A stretch of 64,000 bases of DNA from Cladopsammia gracilis (lineage: Eukaryota > Cnidaria > Anthozoa > Scleractinia > Dendrophylliidae), in the NCBI GenBank assembly GCA_022457155.1, contig JAJGOT010000284.1, positions 558,001 through 622,000 of the forward strand. The letters are read 5' to 3'. Positions within the stretch are counted from its first letter, which is position 1; each line of letters begins with the position of its first letter. A model generated the notes under the pieces. That model worked only from the letters and a program-made list of their open reading frames with translations, had not been told where the DNA came from and made no database searches. Shown here one piece after another: positions 8,741-19,506 of the stretch. Position numbers and translations under genes: made by a program.

Positions 8741-11700
8741 GTAAGTAAATGAATTGATCGAAGTTTAAATGTACTCATTTTATCGTACCTTATCGAAGAA
8801 AAGTGAAAACATTTTACAACGGATTTCAAACCCGGCTCAATGCAAAGGAAATTATATCTGTTTTCTGAACGCATATGTTTTAATTCGATGGAAGATATAC
8901 AGGCCTTTTTTATCTCTAACGTAACGCTTGTCTCATTGGAGCGACAATTTTGTAGAACAATGAAAAAACGATCCTGCAAAGAAATATTTAGATATAACAA
9001 AACAATCGATAGCTTCAAAAAAGGCCGCTAAAACAAGAAACATATTTTGATGCTGTAAAGTTAAGTCTATTCTAACAGTTGGCATATTTGGATGTTGTTG
9101 AGATAGGCCACATAGAACTGTCTCAACAGTAGTGTCGAGGACTGTAGCGTAGGGTGTGGTTCTGCAAGACTTTACTCCCCAGTCGAAGAGTTTTCAAAAA
9201 CAACGAAGCATACAAGGTTTTCATTGGATTTATACAGACTGGTTCTTGAAAGTATTCAATTTTGCATTTAAATTTGAATTTAAAGTAGAAGGGATCTTAC
9301 ATGTAATACTCCACTGCTCACCTACGACATCGAAAACCAGAACTTGCAAACGTCTTGCCAAAACGTTGGAAAATGATTTTGCACGCACTTTAACTGAGTT
9401 AAAGACCGATGACCGTCAGTTATGGTGTATTGATATTGTTAAATGAAAATTTTCGTTAGCTAGAGCTGACACATTCGGTGAGTTTTTTTTTTCAATACTC
9501 CTGACGAAGTTGATTATATTTGTATATCTGTAATAAAACGTAATAGTTCTTTTCAAACACGATGATTGACAAGAGATATATAGTTATACATTTCTTGCTC
9601 AAATGTGACTTCCAATATGTCAAATGGCTTAGGCTGAAATGTTTGGGGAAAAACACTTGATAAAATATTTGAAACTTGAACACAAAAACATCGAAGCGTC
9701 GAAGGATAATCAATAATCTGTTATCGTTGCTCGCCAGACCACGGATGGACAAATACCATCTATAGAATTCGGCTTTCTCTTTAACTGTAATTATATTTTA
9801 TTTATACCAACGCCCGAGGGATACTTAATGTTTAGTATGACGTTGCTGTCCGCTAGACCATAGAGATAATATAATTAACCATCTTGAATTCGGCTTTCTT
9901 TTTCTATTTGTAAACGACATATAATTCGGCCTTCTTTTTGTCTGAGAATGATGAATAAACGCAGGAAATATTTCATTACCTGCGGTTAAACATAGCACTT
10001 TTACCTAGGCAAAATACCTAGGCTCTCTATTTACCAGATTAAAGTTATTTACGTGTGCCAATAAGATTAAAATTAGGGTGTGTAGAACGTTTCAAAAATT
10101 TGTTCTCGTGTTGAAAAGCGTTTTCGAGTCCGCTCGTACGTCAGTAAATTTTCGCGGCACTACAAAAAATGTGAAAGTCGCTTCATTTGTTATGTAGATC
10201 AAGAGTTATCCCGCAAACTTTAGCTTGAAACTTTCATAACAGTTAGTCCAGTTAAAGAGACAGAAGGTATGTTTTGTAGACCAAATTTTTTTTTGCTGTG
10301 CACCGCTTGAAAACTTTCTGCGAAGTGACGAGTCCGCGGCGCGAAATGTACATGTAGCTTGTGCGGGTTGCGTCAACTTTCATCCCAATTTACACTACAT
10401 TCACTACATTCAGTAGCTGACACTTAAGCTCGATCGCTAAGGAAATGGCAGTTTAATATATAAAACACAGAACTTGCCGGAGCAAAAATCCCACAGGAAT
10501 AAGCGGCGAACACAATATCAAACGGTCCTATCCATCCACGAACGCCTTGAATTGTCTTGAAAGCGTGCAATTGTATGCTGCAGTCCTTTATCTTGCTTCT
10601 CAAGTCAACACACGGAGAGATTTTGCGGTATGTATTTCATGGCTGAAAGCATATAGTCGTCGACATAAACTTAAATATTTGTGCATAAATTTGCATGCGC
10701 TAATGTGACACGAAAAAAAAAAAAGAAGAAAAGTAAAAAAAAAAGCTGGATTTACAACTCGTGTGCTTCGCCACGAGTAATAAGAAAGTAGCCGTTGAAA
10801 GTAGTCATGTTTGAATTGAATCGCGTGATCATTATCAAATCTCAAACGTCCAGTTGCTTGATACGTTTTTCAGACTGTAATATATTTAACCAGGCACAAA
10901 AGAGCGCTAATCGAAAGCAGCATTGCTTTCTATCAAGACAATAGGCCATTTGCACGATGACGTCATATGACTACAACTACCAGAATCCTTCAGTTTTTTG
11001 TTTTGTAGTGCAAATTAGGGCTATTGTTATTTAAACCGCACTGGGATTACAAAATTTAAATAAGAAAGGAAAAACGAAATGAATTCTGGTAGTTTTAGTC
11101 AAAAGACGCCATCGTGCAAATGGCCTATTGCTGAACCTCATTGAAATATTTGTATCCCACCAGCGGTGCACTGCGAATTCCAGAGTCACTCCATGATGGC
11201 GAGCAATGATGTTGTTGATACGCTGGATACGGCCGTCTTCATTGAAGAAATTCAGCAATACAACTGTTTAATATAAGAAATTCTCCAAAGATTATAAAAA
11301 CAAGTACAAAAAGATGAACCGGGCAAGATTTTCGTATCACCCATACATAATTATGCATACGCTCCATTGTGAAAGAAAACGATAGCCCGAACAATAGACT
11401 GCCTTTGGGAATAGCGTCCATTATGCAGCGATCGTAGCATCGTAGCGATCGTCTGGAAACCGGTCAACTCAACGATCCCTCAACTTTTTTTCAGCAATCG
11501 TAGAGATAGTGACGATCATGGAAACCAGGCTCTAGTAACCTGGCTTAGAAGCAGTACTAGTTGGTCGATAAAGTGAATCCTATCTCAAATTATATGCGTT
11601 TTTCCCGTGCTTTAGACGGGAAACGGTCAGCGTCGAAGGATAATCAATAACCTCTCATGGTTGCTCGCCAGACCACGGACTTAATGGACAAATGCCATCT

Positions 11701-12381
11701 ATAGAATTCGGCTTTCTCTTTTACTGTAATTATATTTTATTTATACCAACGCCCGAGGGATACTCAATGTTTAGTATGACGTTACTGTCCGCTAGACCAT
11801 TGAGATAATTAACCATCTAGAATTCGGCTTTCTTTTGCCTTTTGTGAACGACATATAATTCGGCCTTCTTTTTGTCTGAGAATGATGAATGAACTCGACT
11901 ATTCTTAAATGGTCGCGAGAATTGTTCAAAATGCTACGATTCATCGTGTTATATATTTCAGTTAGGAAAGGAAAGGTTTTGTGTCCAAGGCTAACAGAGC
12001 TCAAATCAAAATCAGGAAATGTTCAGTTATAATTAATAGGATCACCCAAGTTTGCATAGCAAAAAATGACGGAAAGTAAAGCAGCGTGTATAAAAATAGG
12101 TTCCAAAGGGAGCCTATTTTTATATCTGTAATGAAGCGTAACAGTTCCAGTTTTGAACACGATGATTGAATATATTTTACACTTTTTGTTCAAATGTGAC
12201 TTCCAGTATTTCGCTGAAAACGGCTTAGGTTGAAATGTTTGGGGAATAACACTTGATAAAATATTTGAAACTTGAACATAAAAACAATGGTGTTATTTTT
12301 TTTTAACCAACCACTGTTCAAGCCTGAATATAACCCCTTTTTACTATACACGTCGATTCTTTACTCACTCTTATTTCGCAG
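8741..12381 (+). other. Putative first intron of gene A (repeat-filled)
   Basis: No coding exon was recognised. The stretch is paralogous to gene C DNA in two blocks (8741-10068 against 37432-38540, and 10781-11450 against about 42950-43440). It contains an internal direct duplication: 9515-9690 resembles 12120-12290, and 9695-9960 resembles 11630-11890 (both with tagaattcggctttctctt and cgcccgagggatact). An open frame at 9156-9446 is not supported by splice or motif evidence. Confidence 0.55.
10943..11126. mobile_element. 184-bp MITE (aggccatttgcacgatg family), copy 1
   Basis: Terminal inverted repeats read aggccatttgcacgatg inward from both sides. The paralogous gene C intron has an empty site (gacaattgct, 43111-43120). 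Comparing the two gives a 2-bp AT duplication (10941-10942 and 11127-11128). Two more copies lie at 23234-23417 and 23878-24064. Confidence 0.85.
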
Positions 12382-12487
12382 AGTCACTTTGAGACCTGTC
12401 GAGATGAAGATCATTTTTGTCTTTGTTGCCTTGCTGGCCTGTGCTAACGTGGATTTCTGCCGAGCAGCTAGCTTATTTGGAAACCAA
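12382..12487 (+). CDS. Gene A first coding exon (5' UTR tail plus signal peptide)
   Basis: Acceptor ttcgcag ends at 12381. 22 nt of 5' UTR precede the ATG at 12404. The exon encodes 28 residues of signal peptide and mature N-terminus and ends at gtaagattg. It aligns with 25666-25771 of gene B, but five of 28 codons are replaced, more than in any later exon. Confidence 0.75.
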
Positions 12488-15400
12488 GTAAGATTGTGCT
12501 GATAGAGCGCGTCAGTGATACCATTTTAACGTAGTTTGAGGACAAACCATGAAAAAGCTGCAATGTTTTGTTTTAAAACTTCTTTATTAAATATTAACAG
12601 CCATGTATAAAATTGTTTCAATCGTGAAAAATAGTACTGAGTTCAATAATACTTCATTGGTTTATCTCTATCATATTCAGGGACTATAACCATTCTTAGT
12701 GTGCAGGAAATGAAAAGTAGACAGTTGTTTTCTGTGATACTGATTTACGAAAGAAACTAACTGGTGATTTCCACAGAAACCAAGTGAAACTGAGGGTGAG
12801 AAAATAGATGTAAGAGCCAGTGATGAGGGTGATGTCAATGATTTTCAGGTAAGAGCCGTACATTCTGACAGCTTGATTTTTACAATTTTAACCCTCGGAC
12901 GCCTAAGGCTTTTCTCCGATTTTTTCAAGACCATTTAAGGTTAGTACGTGCCTTCTTCAGTAGCTGTTCGTTTATCTTTGAAACACAGTTTGGTAAAGTT
13001 TGGTGACAACCAGTTGCTATGGTAACGAGATATGACGTCATAAGCAGCATGGGGTCAAGCCAATTTTGAATAAAAATGCGCTTCAACTTTCTTAAGGTGA
13101 AAACAACTGAAACAATGTAAAATCTTACCAAAAGCATCAACATGTAAGATTGTATCTTATTTTGCAACTCTAGCAAAACATATTTGCAATTTCCGCATTT
13201 TCCCGATAAATTTGAATTTTTAGTAAAATCCAAGATGGCGGCCATCTTGATTGGCGTCACGGATCCCCAACGGAGCCACATCACAGGCTATCTAGTAGAC
13301 TTAAAATATTTCCGAAATATTGTAACATCGCAACCCCCCCCCCCCCCCCCCCCCCCAACCATCACTTTTATTTACACACGGGTGAACATCAGGCTAATAA
13401 ACAAACAAGGCTAGTACATACAGTCAACTCTCTCATAGCGACCACTTCTTGTAAGCGACCACCTCCCGTAAGCGACCACCTTGTAAATAACCGTTTTGTT
13501 TCTAAGTCAAATACTGCTTCAAAAACTCTCTCGTAAGCGACCACTACTAAATTTCTTAAGCGACCGCGACCACTTTTTAGGCCACAAATTTGACATATTC
13601 TTTTGTTTCCCGTTTCCGGTAAGCGACCACCCGGCATGATCACGTACGATCAATCGCGATCGTAATAAAATCATTACTCGAATGTCACAAAAGTTCAGTT
13701 TTTAATAGCGCTGACCCGGAGTGCTTACAGATAATAACAGTTTTTGCAGGAGCATTGTCTATTAATTTCATTTCTCAGCCCAAATGATTACCAAAATTTC
13801 CATTTCTAGCCACATGATTTCAAAAAAGTCCCACTACAATTATTGCTTCTGTTGGCTTTCTAAAGTTGTTATTTAGGAATGTGTGCATATCTTTCCACAT
13901 GATCTTCATCTAATTGACACAGTCTGCAGTCAGCACAATAAAGCGTTTCTAAAGCTAACAGCCAGCACTGTTAGACTATCAATTTTCATGACGGCGTCCA
14001 AAACAAACCAATAAGCCAATCAAATTTCAAATCATGAAAACTCCATCAATTCTTATGCTTACGTCGCTCCTGTTTACACGTAATTTTCTTGTACTTATGC
14101 CTTGCGTCGTTCGTGTAAACCAGGCTTTAAAAGGTAGCTTAGTAATACATTGGTGCATCACTGTTCAAAGATAGACTAAAATGCACCTCTCAATCAATGA
14201 ACAACCAGCACGGGGCCCGGTTACCCTCATAATTTCATTAGAAAATTAATTCTGTCTGAATTCAGCCTTTCTTTGTTTCTTTCTTTTTTTACCACGTATA
14301 TAAAAGTACTAGACTTCACAGCTGTTTTCTGTGACACCCATTTTACGAAATACCATTAACTACTGGTTTTCACAGATACCAAGTGAAACTGACGGTGAGA
14401 AGTCTCAGAAAATCATAGATACAAGAACCAACCATCCCGGCTGTGGTCATGATGGGGTAAGTGCTGTAAAAATTCTGACAGGTAGATTGATTTCCAGAAT
14501 TTTTAGCGGAATACATGCAAAATTAATTTTATCAACAATGTGATAGGGTCTGAATGGGCCTGATTGTTTAAGAATTTAGTTGTGTCCCCTACAAGCCAAA
14601 AGAAAACAGCGCTTAAAAAAATATCGCGCGTCATATGCAAAGTTCCGGTGACGTCATACCGTCATTTCTCCGTCTTGATTTTCACTCTTTTTTAATATAT
14701 GTATATATATTTTTTAATGAAAGATCATTCTGAAACCTTTATTTTGACACCCAAAAACAAATTTCGAGAAAATTGTCGATCTGAAGGTACTCTGTAACTT
14801 TTACACAGAACCAATTACTGCGTTGGCGGCTGCATGAAACTGAAGTAACGAAAACTTACTTAATTAGCTTTTTCAAAAATAAGTAGGTCGTCTTCTCGTA
14901 ATATTACTGGTTTTATTTCCATTTTACCTTTTTATATGGCTAAGCTAACATGTTTTTCTTTTCTTCTGGTCTATGTGCAGCATTACGAAAACCCCTCCGC
15001 TAATATTCAGGCTCAAAATAAATATGTTGTGACCTACCATGCCAACCAAGGTATTAATTTATCTTGATTACACATCTCTAGTGGTTTATCGCGAGCGGTT
15101 TTTACTTGAGTGTCGTAAAACCAAAACCAAAGTCATCACTGGCCAATCACAACAGACACAGACAATCCAATGAACCAATCAGAACTCGAAGCAAATACAT
15201 GTAGCCGGCGCCAAGCGCGGGAAAACACGATTAGTTTTGGTTTGACCTTTGATCGGTTAGGTTGATAAATAAAGTGGCGCGAAAATTTTTAGCCAATCAC
15301 AAAGCACCAAAGCAATTGCGAAACTACTTTCGACACTCATTTAAGAACAGCTCTATCATAGAGCAGTTTTCAATTGAGTGTCGTAAAACCAAAACCAAAG

Positions 15401-16350
15401 TAATTACTCTGACCAATCACAGCAGTCGTTAACAATCCAATGAACCAATCAGAGCTCGAAGCAATTACATGTCGGCGACGCCAAGTGCGGGAAAACGCGT
15501 GCAAGCAAGTCACGATTGGTTTTGGTTTTACTTCTGATTGGTCGAAAAAGTGGCGCGAGATCTTTTAGCCAATCACAAAGGGTAGCAATGCAAAACAAAA
15601 TCAATTGTGTAATTACTTTCGACACTCGATTGAAAACTGCTCTAATATAAAATAATTACCTTTCTAAACTTAAAGCTGGTTATTATTGGAAAAAAAGATT
15701 GTAAAAATCCTGACAACTAAAAGGGGCGATGTAGCAGCTCTCGTAAGGTCTCACACCATTGGTTCGATACCCCTTTGAGAGAACCGAATAGAACAAACAA
15801 CACAACAATGGACCCTAGCCCTAAAAACAATAGCAGCTGTATGTGATTTACAAGGCCAATGAAAATAGAGGTTTCTGACAGCTGTTACACTAAAGGAAGG
15901 AAAATGGCTTTTAGTTTGAGTTATGCGTTTTCCTTGGACTTGCTTTAGTACTCCAGTATATAATGCTATATTATGGAGTATGATGTGCAAAATCAGTAAA
16001 ACAAGGATTTCATAACTTGCCTTTTAGTTATCAGGGACTGGTCTGAAAGTTCCCGGTTCAGTGTTCTTGCAGGCGGTATGAAGTGCCATGGTGGAGTACT
16101 GCAGGTGCCCGTGTCTGGACGGTACTACATCTACACTCAACTTTACTTCTATAACCACGGGAGAGCCTATCTTGCTGTGAACAACAAACATGTTACCATG
16201 ATTCAAGCGCAATCAGGCAGCCAAGCTTCCTTGTACGCTGGCGGGGTGTTCAACCTGGAGGCTGGTGACCGCATCTCTGTGATTGCGGCCAACACGTTGA
16301 AACTCTACATGTTCAGTATTCATAGTTACTTTGGCGCGTATTTGGTTTAA
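12404..16350 (+). CDS. Gene A: secreted TNF-superfamily ligand (five coding exons)
   Basis: Coding exons 12404-12487, 12777-12848, 14376-14456, 14981-15050 and 16028-16350 are all bounded by AG/GT (donors gtaag, gtaag, gtaag, gtatt) with phases 0,0,0,1, giving 209 residues. Residues 1-22 are a signal peptide (MKII, hydrophobic FVFVALLACANV). Residues 29-90 are a polar linker containing two similar KPSETEGEK / IPSETDGEK exons, i.e. an internal exon duplication. Residues about 100-209 form a TNF homology domain: GGVLQVPVSGRYYIYTQLYF and AGGVFNLEAGDRISV, ending SYFGAYLV, the typical C-terminal edge strand. TNF ligands trimerise and bind TNFR-type receptors. Most are type II membrane proteins, whereas this one appears secreted and lacks a collagen or stalk region. 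A C1q-like fold is the main alternative, but the YFGAYLV end favours TNF. Confidence 0.85.
12892..13370. mobile_element. TTAA-flanked MITE remnant in gene A intron 2
   Basis: Starts CCCTCGGACG directly after TTAA (12888-12891), 40 bp from the exon 2 donor. The interior (tccgatttttt, gttgctatggtaacgagatatgacgtc, aagatggcggccatcttg) matches the full element at 62264-62848 in reverse orientation. The right end is lost at a poly-C run. The same truncated copy is in gene B intron 2 (from about 26156), so it predates the duplication. Confidence 0.75.
13334..13357. repeat. Poly-C tract
   Basis: A run of more than 20 C within the TTAA MITE. The gene B copy (about 26612-26632) is a few bases shorter, as expected for a slippage-prone tract, and the intact copy at 62310-62335 also has G/C runs here. 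Confidence 0.85.
13420..13640 (+). mobile_element. Pogo/Tigger-like terminal fragment with 'aagcgaccac' repeats
   Basis: Begins tacagtcaactctctcatag and contains at least five taagcgaccac repeats, characteristic of pogo-like element ends flanked by TA. No transposase remains. The minus-strand frame across it (13389-13643) is repeat-derived. The same fragment is in gene B (26695-26916). Confidence 0.55.
14545..14806. mobile_element. Partial copy of the GGTTACAG TTAA-MITE family (gene A intron 3)
   Basis: From about 14573 to 14806 the sequence (aaacagcgcttaaaaaaata, tcatttctccgtc, gatctgaaggtac) resembles the right half of the complete 703-bp element at 51700-52402. The corresponding gene B copy lies at about 27824-28088. 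Confidence 0.6.
15091..15354. mobile_element. Foldback MITE 1 in gene A intron 4
   Basis: Ends read tttttacttgagtgtcg and cgacactcatttaagaacag. The interior has paired ccaatcacaa / gattggtttt segments in mirror order. The element is followed after 5 bp by a second, related copy. Confidence 0.7.
15360..15643. mobile_element. Foldback MITE 2 in gene A intron 4
   Basis: Terminal inverted repeats agagcagttttcaattgagt... and ...actcgattgaaaactgctct are near-perfect. The tandem pair is also present in gene B (about 28373-28636 and 28642-28925), so both insertions predate the segmental duplication. Confidence 0.8.
16028..16350 (+). CDS. Gene A exon 5: TNF homology domain
   Basis: Acceptor tgccttttag precedes 16028. 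The exon enters in phase 1 and carries nearly the whole TNF fold: the Cys/Gly-rich GGMKCHGG, the SGRYYIYTQLYF strand, the AGGVFNLEAGD loop and the YFGAYLV terminus before TAA. Gene B differs here by one residue (Glu180 to Lys) and a few silent sites. Confidence 0.9.
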
Positions 16351-16527
16351 AATTTGTTTTAGCTTAACGAAAACTTAACGCTGGTCACAATGGCAACTGC
16401 ACCATAACCTCGTGAAAAAACCTCGGTTGCTTTACTAGTTTAGGGTTGCGCTGTTTTGTGGGAGAACGAGACATTGTAAATTCGTCTCGGGTTGCTTATT
16501 AGTTAAGATGCATGGCTGTAATGTTGA

Positions 16528-16533
16528 AATAAA
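16528..16533 (+). terminator. Gene A polyadenylation signal AATAAA
   Basis: Canonical AATAAA 178 bases after the stop codon, followed by a gatggtgc / tgtgtgtgtt G/T-rich stretch that fits a downstream element. Confidence 0.7.
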
Positions 16534-16819
16534 GAAGGATGGTGCTAGATCTGTGTGTGTTACTGACTGACAAATAATGCCACTTTGAACTTTCATAGGG
16601 GTATAATTTTTGTGTCTACAGCACATGTGCGCGTAGACACTATGCCATCAACCACGTCACAGGAAGTTTGTTAACCGGAAGTTTGTTAACCTGAAGTTTA
16701 TTATTTAACAGGAAATTGCTTAACAACATTAACAATTTTTATTAAAAAAGAACCGCCAACACCAGAATGACAGCTGTAACCATGGTGCAATCCATTTATC
16801 ACCAGGTAACCGAAAAAAA

Positions 16820-17046
16820 TTTCTCAAACTCATTAATAATTCATGACGAGAACACAAAGGAAATCACTACCGCATTTAACGATCAGTTTGAGAAGCTATA
16901 TCAAACACTCGAAACAGTGTTTCATCAGATTTCCAAACACCTTGAAGTGGTTTAAAAAAACTCGGCTGCGCCTCGTTTTTCCAATCCACTTCTCGGTGTT
17001 TGGAAATCTGATGAAACACTGTTCCTCGTGTTTGATATATTACATC
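16820..17046. mobile_element. Copy-A-specific insertion with palindromic core
   Basis: Absent from the matching place in copy B (about 30078). The core 16898-17040 is a foldback: tatcaaacactcgaaacagt...and its complement near 17040, with gtttggaaatctgatgaaac on the right arm. Frames across it are hairpin shadows. Confidence 0.7.
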
Positions 17047-17049
17047 GCA

Positions 17050-18044
17050 AATCAAAAATCGCCCAGGGTTAATGATCGTTTGTGGCATGTGCCTCCTGAA
17101 TCACACGAAGACCTCTCCACGTTTTCCACAGATTATATCTGAACTTTTAAAGGGGCTCTGCTCTGCTCTGTCACCATTTTTAATGTTATTTTAAAAAGTT
17201 AAAAGATATTTTTATATCAGTAGAAACGCAAAAATAATGGTCCAGTTTTGTTTAAAATTGGTTTAATGAAAACTAATGAAACTATAAACAAGTGTCTCTG
17301 ACTACAGATGGCCAGGATGGAAGTGGATTGCAACTTGAAAAATTTGGTCTTTTTTTTTCATGTTCGTTCAATGTGTTTTGGAAAATTTGCTAAAAACTGA
17401 TATGGTTTATTCTTTATACAATAATTTACTTTATGTCTTGGCTTGGTGTTCTATATAGCATTTTGTGTTTGAAGTAAGATGCTCAGTTTTAATTCTAGCA
17501 AAGTCTGAGACAAAAACATAAAAACCGCCATGACAGAGCCCCTTTAAAGTTGCTTTTTTTTAAGACGTGAAATTGATGAAAAATTGGCCGAAAAATATCA
17601 CACAAGATGATAATGAAGGCCGCGAGAGACATCCGCGTGGGTTAAGAATAGCATTGCTATCCACCAAGTGACCTAGTGTCAGTTGGCCTTCAACGGGTAG
17701 ACCCCAACATTTCAAAAGAAAAAAGGTTGAATTAAGGAGGCTTTAAAGGGTTTCTTACAGCTTATGTACATGTCAGAACAATTAAACATTAAAATTTAAT
17801 GGTCTTAGTCTCTGAAACAAATTATAGACAAGCTTATGACAGGGTTGTTAAAGTTTCCTTCAAGACCATTTCAGCTCCTGACCATTTATGACGTCATATC
17901 TGTTGTCATGGTAACTATAACCCTCCAAAGACGTACCCCTCAAAAGTCAGTTTTTTAAATCTATCTTTAAAACCAACTCGGTGACCTATGTTTTTTATAG
18001 GCGTCGAGATAAATCCAAAAAGGCCGGTACTGCGTATCATTTTT
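17050..18044. other. Gene A downstream flank, no gene
   Basis: Duplicated intergenic DNA with no recognised exon. It contains ggcgcacgtgcctcctgaatc-type unique sequence, a pair of ctctg...tcaccattttt segments (17160, with a relative at 17535) and a dispersed tatgacgtcatatc / ggtaactataaccctcc repeat (17880-17930). Confidence 0.5.
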
Positions 18045-18664
18045 AACCCGTGAATATACGCGCATGCGTAATGAACGGGTTATCGGTAACGACGACAGAT
18101 ATGCAAATGAGTCACTCACTCGCTCACTCCTTCCATCAGCTGTAAACTTAGTGACGTAATGCTTTGTTACGAATGCGTTTTGTAACAAGAACAGCGTGAA
18201 TCCATCGATAACAATAACTAAATTGGTGTAAACGAATAAAAACAACAATAAGCTTAAAGATGTTTGGCATTTGGAGTCTTTAATGCAACGTTAAAATCGA
18301 TCTAAAAGGAATTTTCAACTGAGACACGCATTTTGATGGTTATCTGCTTTTAGGTAATAGAATTTATCCCTCTACAAGTCAGTGGTCACGGTGGTCGAGT
18401 GGTGTAAATTGCGGACTTACACCCAAAAGGCTCAGGGTTCGAATCCCGCTCGGGGCGTTCTTTTTTTTTCTTTTTTTTTTCTTTCTTCTTCGGACTGAAC
18501 ATTATGAAAGTGATGTCCTGTATTTTTATTTTTTGCGTTTGTCAAAGTTCCTTACGTTTAATTTAAAAAAAAATATTGAACCGTGACAGAGTGAAAACAT
18601 AAGCTTTCCACAATTATTGCCTTAAGCGTTAGCATTTCAAATTCACGGGTTGGCTCTAAGGAGC
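18045..18664 (+). mobile_element. Foldback element carrying a tRNA-like promoter, copy 1
   Basis: The element begins aacccgtgaatatacgcgca and ends attcacgggtt followed by a short hairpin (ggctctaaggagcc). At about 18386-18458 it carries a tRNA-like block: type-2 A box (tggtcgagtggt), B box (ggttcgaatcc), then T-rich runs that could terminate Pol III. Related copies lie at 32721-33310 and, reversed, 47475-48104. Terminal inverted repeats plus an internal tRNA module is an unusual MITE/SINE composite layout. Confidence 0.75.
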
Positions 18665-18666
18665 CT

Positions 18667-18858
18667 TTGATTAGTGTTAGTTCCATTTACATGGAAAGAG
18701 TCAGGATGATGCCAAAAGGTTTCCATGAAAAAATTGGCAGGATGGCCCCAGTACCTTTGAGTTCGGCGCGGTTGCAAAGCAAGACGGCGGGCGACAATAA
18801 CAAAAGCGAAGGCAACGGTGGGGCCCTCGAGGCCGTTTACATGGAGCTATGCTGCTAA
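18667..18858 (+). CDS. Unassigned open segment present only in copy A
   Basis: An open frame of about 60 codons (contains MERVRMMPKGFHEKIG and SEGNGGALEAVYMELCC) within a copy-A-specific segment, just upstream of the RTK exon and on the same strand. No domain recognised and no clear splice sites. It could be an RTK juxtamembrane exon or chance. Confidence 0.25.
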   Translation: MISVSSIYMERVRMMPKGFHEKIGRMAPVPLSSARLQSKTAGDNNKSEGNGGALEAVYMELCC

Positions 18859-19042
18859 ATGTTTGCATGTACCGACTATAGTTGTTTTCTAAAATGTCTC
18901 AAATGTTAGATAAAGTTGAATGCTACTCCATGAAAAATTTCAACATAGGTCACCGAGCAAATTTTTGAGATAAAGAGGAATATTTTATGCACGGTTTATT
19001 TCCGGTTCGCGCGATTTTGTGACATAACCCTTTTAATTACAG

Positions 19043-19325
19043 CAAAGCCAACCAGACGCTGCTACCGAAAGATTTGTCACCTTTGGTCATGAGCGTTACG
19101 CCCCAGTCCCCTCCGGTGAACCAAATGGCGCCAGCGCAATGCCATTGCAACAAGCCTCGTTTGCATGGCGTGAAATACCACGTGACCGTGTCATACTTGG
19201 TAAAGTTCTTGGAGAAGGCGAGTTTGGAATGGTAGTAAACGCAGAGTTCACTGAAGATGACGGTCACATCACACATTATATATGCAAACATTTAGCAGCG
19301 TACAGTAGACACATGCTCCCCAAAG
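19043..19325 (+). pseudogene. Receptor tyrosine kinase exon: juxtamembrane region and kinase N-lobe
   Basis: After acceptor ttttaattacag (ends 19042) the frame reads about 94 codons. A polar juxtamembrane part is followed by WREIPRDRVILGKVLGEGEFGMVV, i.e. beta1, the GxGxFG glycine loop and beta2, then ICKHL at the expected place of the beta3 lysine. A donor-like caaag|gtagcc ends the exon. This is the start of an FGFR/metazoan-RTK-type kinase domain. No helix-C, HRD or DFG exon was found downstream to 25 kb, so it is a stranded or pseudogenic fragment. Copy B of the duplication stops about 30 bp before this exon would begin. Confidence 0.65.
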
Positions 19326-19506
19326 GTAGCCTAAAATGACGTCATCAAATTAGCATTTTGTAACTTCAAATCTCTATAACTCACTAACACGACGTTAAAA
19401 ACAAGAAATATTTCTCTATTCGACTTTTCAATGTACATAGAGTTGATTAAGCGAAAAAAAAATTGGGGGTTAGGTGCACTTTAATTTGTTTTGCTCTTTA
19501 AATATG

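Larger units (their letters stand above)
12285..19015 (+). repeat. Segmental duplication, copy A
   Basis: From ttttttttaaccaaccactg at about 12285 the sequence runs collinear with 25575-33507, through all TNF exons, introns, downstream flank and a tRNA-bearing element, to ggttcgcgcgattt near 19010. Copy-specific insertions are 16820-17046 and 18664-18885 in A, and 30800-30924 and about 31120-32710 in B (some may be deletions in the other copy). Divergence outside indels is low by eye. Confidence 0.9.

Noticed and set aside
18386..18458. Functional tRNA-Leu or tRNA-Ser
   Set aside because: The block is embedded in a repeated element, the anticodon and variable arms cannot be folded convincingly, and copy 2 lacks part of the middle.
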